7,274 nt of DNA from an uncultured Fretibacterium sp. (GTDB lineage Bacteria > Synergistota > Synergistia > Synergistales > Aminobacteriaceae). Under the pieces are notes generated by a model. It was not told the DNA's origin. It saw only the letters and a list, made by a program, of their open reading frames with translations, and did no database searches. A program made the translations under genes and the position numbers. Below are positions 1-5,689 of the stretch, one piece after another. Each line of letters opens with the position of its first letter. Within the stretch, counting starts at the first letter, position 1. The stretch covers positions 1 to 7,274 of the forward strand of contig NZ_CALHIQ010000102.1 of assembly GCF_938030725.1 (NCBI RefSeq), in the 5' to 3' direction.

Positions 1-1677
1 AAGCCTTGAGGAGATGGGGATGATGGGGCAGGAGGCGGCGCCGGCTTCCTGCAGGTCCCCCCGCAGCTCCGTCACGGCCTGCTCCAGCCTCTGGCGGCGG
101 GGCAGGAGGACGCTGCCGGCCTCCACCTCATCCCGCTCGATGTCGATTTGCGACAGCAGCAGGATGACTTGTCGGCCGCCCGTCAGAAGCGAGTGCATCA
201 GCTCCACGTCCGCGGACTTGAAGCGGGCGCGCAGCGGCGTGAGGTAGAGGGCGATGTCCAGGCTTGGCAGGAGGCGCCGCAGCATCAGCTCGCCGTACCG
301 AGGCAGGTCGCAGGCGTCGAGCCCCGGGGTGTCCGCCAGCACGAGCCCGGAGGGGATCGCCGCGTCTGGGCTGTTCCACTCGATATGGTCGATGCCCCAT
401 TCGTTCCCAGGGTTCCAGCGTTCGGAGGTGTGTTCCTCCATCCAGTCCGGGGTCAGATCGGACCCTGCCGTGCGCTCAACTCTCCCGTCGAGGTAGAACA
501 CGTCCGCCGCCCGGACCCCGCCCCGGCGGCAGAGCACAACCGCGTTCGTCGTGGCGCGGGTTTCCTCAGGCAGCAGCCGCTCGCCCATCATGGCGTTGAT
601 AAACGTCGATTTGCCGCTTCCCGTGAGGCCCACCGCTCCGACGGTGAGCTCCGTCTCCCGCAGGGACTGAAGCAGGCCCTGAAGGTGGTTCGTTGTCGCC
701 AGGAAGGTGGGCCTGAGGCTGCTTTCGGAGATGGCGCGCAGGGCGGAGGACACCCGGTCGAACAGGGCGGTGCGAAGTCCCTCCGCTTCTGGGGTGGCGT
801 CCATGCCCCTCAGCCGGATGGGTTCAGGCGCCGGCTGTTTTGGGGCGCCGGCCGTGCCGCGGAGGCCGATGCGCTGCAGGCGGCCCCGCAGGCGAAGGTT
901 CTCCTCCTCCAGGGCCCTGACCTCCGTGACGTCGGAGAGAGCGACGGCGCTCCAGTGGGAACTTGCCTCCCGCGGCGGGGTCCGCACCTCAAGCGTCCGG
1001 GTGCGCCCGTAGCGATCCTGGACCTCCAGGCGTTCCCCGTCGCCCAGGCTGGCGATTGCGGCGCGGAGGTGCGGAGAGGCGTCGGCGAGGTGGGCGAAGG
1101 AGGGGCTGTTCAGGACGCGCCCGTCCCGCGTCGAGCGGACGCTGACGGGGAACGGCATCGCCTCGACCAGGGTGGACAGCGTGAGGTCCTGACGGGAGGC
1201 CTCCTCCACCCTCGCCTCGTCCAGCAGCGCCTCAAAGCGCCTCTGCCCCGCGGTGATGTGGCGTGCGGCCTGCTGCATCCTGCGCTCCCAGCTGCCCTCG
1301 GAGGGCTCCTGGGGCGATCCTCCGCCGAGCGCCGTTTCAACGCCCATGAGGAGGAGCGGGCTGCCGTCCTCCCCGCGCCGGATGCAGGCGTCCAGGCGGA
1401 AGGCACGGTAGACCCCGTCCCCGCAGTACAGGCGCCGGGCGAGGGACAGGGCCGACTCTGCTCCACGCCTGAGGGCCGCGTTCAGCTCCCGCGCCCGTCC
1501 GTGATCCTCTGGATGGCAGAGCTCGCACCACTGTTCGAGGCTTCGGGGCCGCGAGTCAGGGGTGAGGCGCAACGCGGCGAGGAGCGCCGGGGACATCTCC
1601 ACGTCCCCGGCGGGGAACTGGACGAGCAGGGCGGCGAGCGGCCCAAGGCGCATGAAGTCCTCCCAGAGCGGCGTCAT
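1..1677 (-). CDS. PAS-PAS-dynamin-like GTPase, 3' end outside window
   Basis: The minus strand is open for 559 codons from ATG at 1677 to the left edge, so the C-terminus is missing. Residues about 1-120 look like a PAS domain: HPED at 55-58 and a GDGVYRAF strand in the 80-90s. Residues about 167-258 look like a second PAS domain (MPFPVSV start, LSDVTE end), followed by a short coiled coil (RALEEENLRLRGRLQR). A GTPase domain follows. Its P-loop is GLTGSGKST at 350-358, the G2 threonines are in ATT at 375-377, G3 is DTPG at 449-452, G4 is probably SQID at 509-512, and a G5-like PISS lies at 554-557. The sequence after the P-loop (INAMMGE) suits dynamin-like or Era-like GTPases. A GGAG lies 7 nt before the ATG, and no ordinary start codon exists between it and the upstream in-frame stop. 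By family knowledge, PAS domains sense ligands, redox or light, and dynamin-like GTPases remodel membranes or act as switches. The actual substrate is unknown. The G4 motif departs from N/TKxD. Confidence 0.85.
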   Translation of the reverse strand, partial: MTPLWEDFMRLGPLAALLVQFPAGDVEMSPALLAALRLTPDSRPRSLEQWCELCHPEDHGRARELNAALRRGAESALSLARRLYCGDGVYRAFRLDACIRRGEDGSPLLLMGVETALGGGSPQEPSEGSWERRMQQAARHITAGQRRFEALLDEARVEEASRQDLTLSTLVEAMPFPVSVRSTRDGRVLNSPSFAHLADASPHLRAAIASLGDGERLEVQDRYGRTRTLEVRTPPREASSHWSAVALSDVTEVRALEEENLRLRGRLQRIGLRGTAGAPKQPAPEPIRLRGMDATPEAEGLRTALFDRVSSALRAISESSLRPTFLATTNHLQGLLQSLRETELTVGAVGLTGSGKSTFINAMMGERLLPEETRATTNAVVLCRRGGVRAADVFYLDGRVERTAGSDLTPDWMEEHTSERWNPGNEWGIDHIEWNSPDAAIPSGLVLADTPGLDACDLPRYGELMLRRLLPSLDIALYLTPLRARFKSADVELMHSLLTGGRQVILLLSQIDIERDEVEAGSVLLPRRQRLEQAVTELRGDLQEAGAASCPIIPISSRL

Positions 1678-1730
1678 CGCAGGGCTCCAGTCGATGGTGC
1701 AAAAGGTCCGTTGATCAAGGTGAGCCTCAT
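1674..1730 (-). CDS. Possible 18-residue leader peptide coupled to the GTPase gene
   Basis: A short minus-strand ORF begins with ATG at 1730 and reads MRLTLINGPFAPSTGALR. Its TGA stop overlaps the GTPase ATG as ATGA, a classic arrangement for translational coupling. An AGAGGG lies 7 nt upstream and could act as a ribosome binding site. The peptide has no recognisable domain and no run of one amino acid that would suggest attenuation. It may be a coupling ORF that sets GTPase translation, or simply chance. Only its position, spacing and the overlap support it. Confidence 0.35.
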   Translation of the reverse strand: MRLTLINGPFAPSTGALR

Positions 1731-1748
1731 GGAGTGTCCCTCTTCACG

Positions 1749-1780
1749 TCGTGTCCCGCGCGGCGTCGCTGCAGACACGA
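1749..1780. repeat. 7-bp perfect inverted repeat in the GTPase leader
   Basis: TCGTGTC at 1749-1755 is the exact reverse complement of GACACGA at 1774-1780, with a GC-rich 18-nt loop. On the minus strand it would fold as a hairpin in the leader RNA of the PAS-GTPase gene, just before the short leader ORF. On the plus strand the stem is followed by TAATTTTT, so it could also stop antisense transcription running out of the GTPase gene. Either role is inferred. Confidence 0.35.
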
Positions 1781-1795
1781 TAATTTTTCCCCAAT

Positions 1796-1823
1796 CCTCC
1801 GCACCTTTTTGTCGGCGCGGAGG
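1796..1823. promoter_or_regulatory. Inverted repeat overlapping the plus-strand -35 region, possible operator
   Basis: CCTCCGC at 1796-1802 is the exact reverse complement of GCGGAGG at 1817-1823, with 14 nt between the arms. The repeat covers the -35 box (1809-1814) and part of the spacer of the rightward promoter. A dimeric repressor bound here would block that promoter. It could instead form a hairpin near the 5' end of the leftward GTPase transcript. No regulator is identified. Confidence 0.3.
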
Positions 1824-1837
1824 GAATGTGTTATCAT
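1809..1837 (+). promoter_or_regulatory. Promoter for the ankyrin-like gene and lysA
   Basis: TTGTCG at 1809-1814 and TATCAT at 1832-1837 are separated by 17 bp. TG at 1829-1830 gives an extended -10 (TGtTATCAT). Transcription would start near 1844, leaving a leader of about 135 nt before the TTG start at 1979. The match is to the general housekeeping sigma consensus. The -10 lies a few bases from that of the opposing promoter. Confidence 0.6.
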
Positions 1838-1839
1838 TG

Positions 1840-1868
1840 AGTATAGCATTTGAGGACCGTGCTGACGG
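1840..1868 (-). promoter_or_regulatory. Promoter for the PAS-GTPase gene
   Basis: On the minus strand TGCTATACT provides an extended -10: TATACT at 1845-1840 with TG one base upstream. The -35 at 17-bp spacing (1868-1863) reads CCGTCA and is weak, as is common with extended -10 promoters. Transcription would start near 1833 and give a leader of about 155 nt, containing two inverted repeats and a short ORF, before the GTPase start. Confidence 0.45.
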
Positions 1869-1963
1869 GCGTCTTGACGATCAAATTTGCGCGGGGCGCG
1901 GGTCGTTTTTCGCCGAAGCGGGACCTTCGAGGGTGGCCGGGGCGCTGGAGGACGTTTCATCGT

Positions 1964-1981
1964 GAGGGGGAGTTTGCCTTG
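1964..1981 (+). promoter_or_regulatory. Ribosome binding site that fixes a TTG start
   Basis: GAGGGGGAG at 1964-1972 lies 6 nt before TTG at 1979. The reading frame stays open upstream to a TTG at 1850, but that codon sits only about 6 nt after the predicted transcription start and has no Shine-Dalgarno sequence. The downstream TTG is therefore preferred. Confidence 0.65.
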
Positions 1982-3241
1982 CCGGCTGTAAAACTTCATT
2001 TTGAAACCATCAAGCCCCGTATTATTCGGGCGCGGGAGCTGTCCGAAACGCGGGAGCTCCTGGCGGACCTCCTCGTCATGCCGGACGCGCGGCTCCTTCA
2101 GATTTTTGGCGTTTCCCGCTGGCAACCGCGGGAGGTCCACGGCCTGAAGGATCGAATCTTTGCGGGCGTCGTGGGCGAGTTGGTCCGAAACGGCTGGAAG
2201 TGCGACTCGGCCGCCTTCGGGACGGGACGCCGCGACACGTTTTTGATGGAGATGGCCCGCCGCGGCTTTGCGCAGACGGTGGACTGCCTCCTGTCCATTG
2301 GAGCGGACGCGGATTACAATACGCGGGGTTATGGGGATTCCACGGCGCTGATGGCCGCCTGCGACCCGAACATCATGAGGAAGCTCCTGAATTACCGGGC
2401 GAACCCGATGGAGGTCAACGCCTCCAACGAAACGGACTTCACCTACAAGCTCCTCTCCGGCCTGACCGCCGGGGCGCGCTTCTACCTTTACAACACGGGG
2501 AAGATCCCGTTTCAGCCGTTGTTGGACAACTTCAGGGACTGCGTCCTGAGCCGCAGGACCGTGCCCTACAACCCCATGTTCCCCCTGTGCCTCGTGCCCG
2601 TGGTCCCGGAGGGCGTTCCCTACAGGAACATCGTGGACGAGAAGCTGGTGGACGCCATGTTTCGGAACCAGTACCTGCCGTTCTCCTCCAAGGCGCTTGC
2701 CTGCGAAATCGACTCGGGGCTCACCGTCTGGCACTACATTCGCACGAAGATGAAGGACGCGCGGGAGGCGTCGCCCGCGCTCCTGACGGCGTACCTGGCC
2801 TGCATGAGCAAGAAGTCGGCCTTTCAGACCCCGTCGGACTTCGCCTGCGTCGAGGATTACCTGGAAAAGCCCCTGCCCCGCGACCTCTCCGCTCAGGGAG
2901 TGATCTCAAAGTCCCTGTTCGTCCACATGCTCTTTTCCCTGGGGGGGCTATCCCAGATGGAGCTCCTGCGGTGGCTCCTCCTCCTGGGCAAGGTCAACCG
3001 GCGGATCGCCTTCTGGATGGATTTCTTCGGCGAGGAACCCTTCAGGGTCACGAACTCATCGAGGCTCATGGACAACCGAAGGGGGGACACCCACGTCCTG
3101 CACGAGTTGAGCGCCATGCAGTCGCTGCTCTCTCTGCGCGTCGGGGTGTCGGACAACTTTGGCGAGTTCCCCATCCCGGAGGGGCTCTCGGACCCTACGG
3201 CGGGCGGGGCGCAGCCGCTCGTTCGGGACTTCAGGCTCTAG
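1979..3241 (+). CDS. Ankyrin-like repeat protein of unknown function
   Basis: This 420-residue protein was not matched to a named family. Residues about 83-165 resemble degenerate ankyrin repeats. One unit has DTFLMEMARRGF (86-97), an LLSIGAD turn and DADYN (110-114). A second has STALMAACDP (121-130), MRKLLNYRANPMEVN and then NETDFTYKLLSGL (150-162). These follow the ankyrin pattern of TxLMxAA, a helix ending in LL, and a GADxN turn, and ankyrin repeats usually bind other proteins. The remaining roughly 250 residues are mixed helical sequence with a Leu-rich stretch (FSLGGLSQMELLRWLLLLGKV), probably a buried helix rather than a membrane span because charged residues flank it closely. No signal peptide is seen, so the protein is probably cytoplasmic. 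TTG at 1979 was chosen for its strong ribosome binding site; starting at 1850 would add 43 residues. lysA follows after 64 bp with no terminator between, so the two are probably co-transcribed. Confidence 0.75.
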   Translation: MPAVKLHFETIKPRIIRARELSETRELLADLLVMPDARLLQIFGVSRWQPREVHGLKDRIFAGVVGELVRNGWKCDSAAFGTGRRDTFLMEMARRGFAQTVDCLLSIGADADYNTRGYGDSTALMAACDPNIMRKLLNYRANPMEVNASNETDFTYKLLSGLTAGARFYLYNTGKIPFQPLLDNFRDCVLSRRTVPYNPMFPLCLVPVVPEGVPYRNIVDEKLVDAMFRNQYLPFSSKALACEIDSGLTVWHYIRTKMKDAREASPALLTAYLACMSKKSAFQTPSDFACVEDYLEKPLPRDLSAQGVISKSLFVHMLFSLGGLSQMELLRWLLLLGKVNRRIAFWMDFFGEEPFRVTNSSRLMDNRRGDTHVLHELSAMQSLLSLRVGVSDNFGEFPIPEGLSDPTAGGAQPLVRDFRL

Positions 3242-3305
3242 ATGCGGGGTCGGCCGCCCTCAAGTGGCGTGGCCTTACTTTAAAGCGGTAGCAGGAGGAA
3301 ATCGG

Positions 3306-4592
3306 ATGGCTCATCTTCTTTGGGGCGGCGCGGACTGCGTGGAGCTTGCGCGGAACTTCGGAACGCCCCTCTACGTCCTGGACGAGGCCGTGATCCGCGC
3401 CCGGTGCGCGGAGGTCCGGCGGGATTTTTTGTCGCGTTGGCCGGGGACCGGTGCCTGCTATGCCAGCAAGGCCTTCATCACTCGCGCCATGGCCCGCATC
3501 GTCGACCAGGAGGGTCTGGGCCTTGACGTCGTGTCGCTGGGGGAGCTCCGCACGGCCCTCTCCGCGGGCTTCCCGCCGGAGCGCATCGAGCTTCACGGCA
3601 ACGCGAAAAGCGAGGAGGAGCTTCGAGTGGCTCTTGAGGCCGGCGTGGGACGGATCGTCGTGGATAGCCTGATGGAACTCGACGTTCTGGCGGACCTCGC
3701 GGAGGGGATGGGCCGGCGGGCGCGGGTTCTGCTGCGCGTTGCGCCGGGGGTTTCTGCCAACACGCACGCCTTCATCGACACGGGGCGGACGGGGAGCAAG
3801 TTCGGCCTGCCTCTGGAGGGGGACCTCCTCTCCGAGGCCGTTCGGCGGGGGATGACGCGGAGGGGACTGGACCTCCTGGGCCTGCACTTCCACGTGGGCT
3901 CGCAGCTCTTTGACCCGGACGCTCACCTGCGCTCCGTGGTCCGCGTCCTGGAGGCGGCGGAGGCGTTGAAGGCCAGGTTGGGCTTTGAGGTGCGCGAGCT
4001 GAACTTCGGGGGCGGCTACGGGGCACAGAGCAACCCCTCGAAGCTCCACGTCCCCATCGCTCTCTTCACCGATGCTATGATGGAGGCCGTGGAGCGGGAG
4101 TGCGCGGCCCGAGGGCTGGAACGCCCTGCCGCGTCCATCGAGGCGGGGCGCTGGATCGTTTCAGAGGCCGGGATCACCCTCTACCGCGTGGAGGTCGTCA
4201 AGGAACTGCCGGGCCTCACCTACGTGGCGGTGGACGGCGGCATGGCGGACAACCCGCGCCGTCCGCTCTATGGCGCGGTGTACGAGGCGGTTTCCGCGGA
4301 GCGGTCCGACGCGGCGGCGGACCGGGGCGGCAGCCGTATCTCCGTCGTTGGCAGGTGCTGCGAGTCCGGTGACGTGCTGATCGACGACGCACACCTGCCC
4401 CCCCTCAGGCGAGGGGAGGTGCTGGCGGTCTTCAACACGGGGGCCTACACCTTCTCCATGGCCAGCAACTACAACCGGCTCTGTCGCCCCGCCGTCGTCC
4501 TCGTCCGCGACGGACAGGCGGACCTCATCGTGCGGCGCCAGACGCCGGAAGACCTGCTGGAGGGGGACGAGATTCCGGACCGCCTTGCGTAG
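3306..4592 (+). CDS. lysA: Diaminopimelate decarboxylase
   Basis: LysA removes CO2 from meso-diaminopimelate to give L-lysine, the last step of the DAP lysine pathway, using pyridoxal phosphate in the cytoplasm. The 428-residue length is normal. Family hallmarks appear in order: the PLP lysine in YASKAF (K55), the FHVGSQ strand (195-200), the glycine loop NFGGGYG (233-239) that holds the PLP phosphate, a substrate-binding EAGR (279-282), the active-site CESGD (352-356), and GAYTFSMASNYN (379-390). Most relatives have EPGR, so Ala280 in place of Pro is a small oddity. ATG at 3306 is preceded by AGGAGG (3293-3298) at 7 nt. The frame is open further upstream, but that overlaps the preceding gene and lacks family sequence. 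No lysine riboswitch was recognised upstream, so expression probably depends on the promoter ahead of the ankyrin-like gene. Related PLP decarboxylases of this fold act on ornithine, arginine or carboxynorspermidine, but the motif set fits LysA best. Confidence 0.95.
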   Translation: MAHLLWGGADCVELARNFGTPLYVLDEAVIRARCAEVRRDFLSRWPGTGACYASKAFITRAMARIVDQEGLGLDVVSLGELRTALSAGFPPERIELHGNAKSEEELRVALEAGVGRIVVDSLMELDVLADLAEGMGRRARVLLRVAPGVSANTHAFIDTGRTGSKFGLPLEGDLLSEAVRRGMTRRGLDLLGLHFHVGSQLFDPDAHLRSVVRVLEAAEALKARLGFEVRELNFGGGYGAQSNPSKLHVPIALFTDAMMEAVERECAARGLERPAASIEAGRWIVSEAGITLYRVEVVKELPGLTYVAVDGGMADNPRRPLYGAVYEAVSAERSDAAADRGGSRISVVGRCCESGDVLIDDAHLPPLRRGEVLAVFNTGAYTFSMASNYNRLCRPAVVLVRDGQADLIVRRQTPEDLLEGDEIPDRLA

Positions 4593-4599
4593 GGAGAGG

Positions 4600-4628
4600 T
4601 TGGGATTTTGCTTTTTTCGTAGTACAAT
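4600..4628 (+). promoter_or_regulatory. Promoter for the Synergist-CTERM protein gene
   Basis: TTGGGA at 4600-4605 and TACAAT at 4623-4628 are spaced by 17 bp and match the -35 and -10 consensus at 4 and 5 of 6 positions. Transcription would start near 4635, about 30 nt before the gene. The promoter sits directly after the lysA stop, and no terminator hairpin is visible there, so some read-through from lysA is possible. Confidence 0.6.
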
Positions 4629-4666
4629 TAGCACAGTCTATCTTTTACCGTTGGAGGGGTATTGAA

Positions 4667-5563
4667 TTGCATCGTAATAAGTTCTGTGCGGTACTGTTTC
4701 TCTTTGCGTTTGTTGCAGGCGTCCTCGCCCCGGCGGAGCAGGCGTTGGCCTTCTGGAAGGGCTACACCAACCCTGAGGCCACTATCCTCTCTTATAACGC
4801 CAAGATGCCGAGGGCTATTTACTTCGCGACGGAGTCGGGACGGGACCTTACGAGCGATGGCCTCATCCTTGATACGAGAGCGAATCTCTTCGTCGACGTG
4901 GCGGACACCGATAGGGACGGCAGGATTGACGTGGGCGATTACAAAGAGGTAAGCTACAGGGCCAGGGTCCACGTCGTTGTGTCCATCGACATCTCTCCCG
5001 CGGACTTGGGGGCCGTTTCTGCGGATTTTCCTGGCCTGACCGAGAGCAGCTTGGACAGCTTCGCTGAACTGGAAACCTATCTTCCTGACCTCGCGAATAG
5101 GGTTAGGGACCTCTGGCGCACGAAGGCGGAAGAACTTGCGAGGGATTATCGCCAGGGGGCGTACACGTGGACTTCCACGATCGGCGGAGCCAACACGGAT
5201 GCCATCAAAGTCACCCAGCCTGACGTCGGCATAGACCTGTCCGCCTACCCCCGCCGCCTGACGCCCCTCACCATCACGGCCACGCAGCAGGGGGGGGATG
5301 ACAATTCCAAGTTCCCGGAGCAATACGCTACGCTGAGTTACAAACTGACCCATCGCCGCATCGGATCGGGGGGCATCTCGGACGATATCGTCGTGACGGG
5401 GATTGAGCCTGAAACCCCGCAGTTGAACGTTACGGTGCGCCCTCGCGACCAGGGCGGTAAGAACGGCGACAACGGTGGCGGAAGCTGCGATGCCTTGGGG
5501 CTTGGCACGGCGCTGCTGGCGCTCCCGGCCCTTGGCTTGGTGATCCGCAGAAAGCGCGGATAG
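4667..5563 (+). CDS. Exported Synergist-CTERM protein with dockerin-like calcium loop
   Basis: This 298-residue protein has a signal peptide at 1-28: basic HRNK, a hydrophobic core, and a likely cut after EQALA. At 80-91 it has D-T-D-R-D-G-R-I-D-V-G-D, the DxDxDGxIDxxD calcium loop of dockerins and EF hands, but only one copy is clear, so it is not a full dockerin. The middle part (about 95-250) is unassigned and carries a helical stretch (LETYLPDLANRVRDLW) and strands. Residues 260-275 are Gly/Asn/Asp-rich and lead to GGGSC (270-274), a hydrophobic segment (277-293) and RRKRG. This C-terminus matches the Synergist-CTERM layout, a sorting signal thought to be processed by a dedicated membrane protease with attachment of the protein at the surface. 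The TTG start at 4667 has GGAGGGG 7 nt upstream. It has its own promoter and terminator, so it is probably a single-gene unit. Its function is unknown; it probably acts at the cell surface. Confidence 0.8.
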   Translation: MHRNKFCAVLFLFAFVAGVLAPAEQALAFWKGYTNPEATILSYNAKMPRAIYFATESGRDLTSDGLILDTRANLFVDVADTDRDGRIDVGDYKEVSYRARVHVVVSIDISPADLGAVSADFPGLTESSLDSFAELETYLPDLANRVRDLWRTKAEELARDYRQGAYTWTSTIGGANTDAIKVTQPDVGIDLSAYPRRLTPLTITATQQGGDDNSKFPEQYATLSYKLTHRRIGSGGISDDIVVTGIEPETPQLNVTVRPRDQGGKNGDNGGGSCDALGLGTALLALPALGLVIRRKRG

Positions 5564-5618
5564 CGGCGGCCTCCCTGCGGAGCGAACCGAACGGAAGCAC
5601 ATTAAGATGAATATGAGG

Positions 5619-5657
5619 AAGGCCCCCGGCGATGGTCGGGGGCCTTTCGCTCTTTCT
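5619..5657 (+). terminator. Intrinsic terminator after the Synergist-CTERM gene
   Basis: AAGGCCCCCG at 5619-5628 pairs perfectly with CGGGGGCCTT at 5637-5646 around an 8-nt loop, giving a 10-bp stem. The tail TTTCGCTCTTTCTCT is T-rich on the plus strand. On the minus strand the tail is poorer in T, so it would serve the converging gene less well. It lies 55 bp after the stop at 5563. Confidence 0.85.
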
Positions 5658-5689
5658 CTGTTTGGGGGAGTCAGGCCTCTGCGGGCAGG

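Noticed and set aside
148..1965. A 605-codon plus-strand open frame antisense to the PAS-GTPase gene
   Set aside because: Its protein is low-complexity and rich in Arg, Gly and Pro, with no domain. The minus strand of the same DNA encodes clear PAS and GTPase motifs, so this is a high-GC shadow frame.
1727..2734. A 335-codon minus-strand open frame opposite the ankyrin-like gene
   Set aside because: The product is Arg-, Val- and His-rich with no domain, and it would run through the divergent promoters. The plus-strand frame has a strong ribosome binding site and ankyrin-like sequence.
2200..3291. A 363-codon plus-strand frame overlapping the ankyrin-like gene
   Set aside because: It is a frame-shifted copy of the same region, rich in Gly, Arg and Pro, with no proper start signal.
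3242..3305. A promoter or riboswitch directly before lysA
   Set aside because: The 64-bp gap holds a ribosome binding site but no paired -35/-10 boxes and is too short for a lysine riboswitch.
4628..5602. A 324-codon minus-strand frame opposite the Synergist-CTERM gene
   Set aside because: The plus strand has a promoter, Shine-Dalgarno sequence, signal peptide, calcium loop and sorting signal. The minus product has none.
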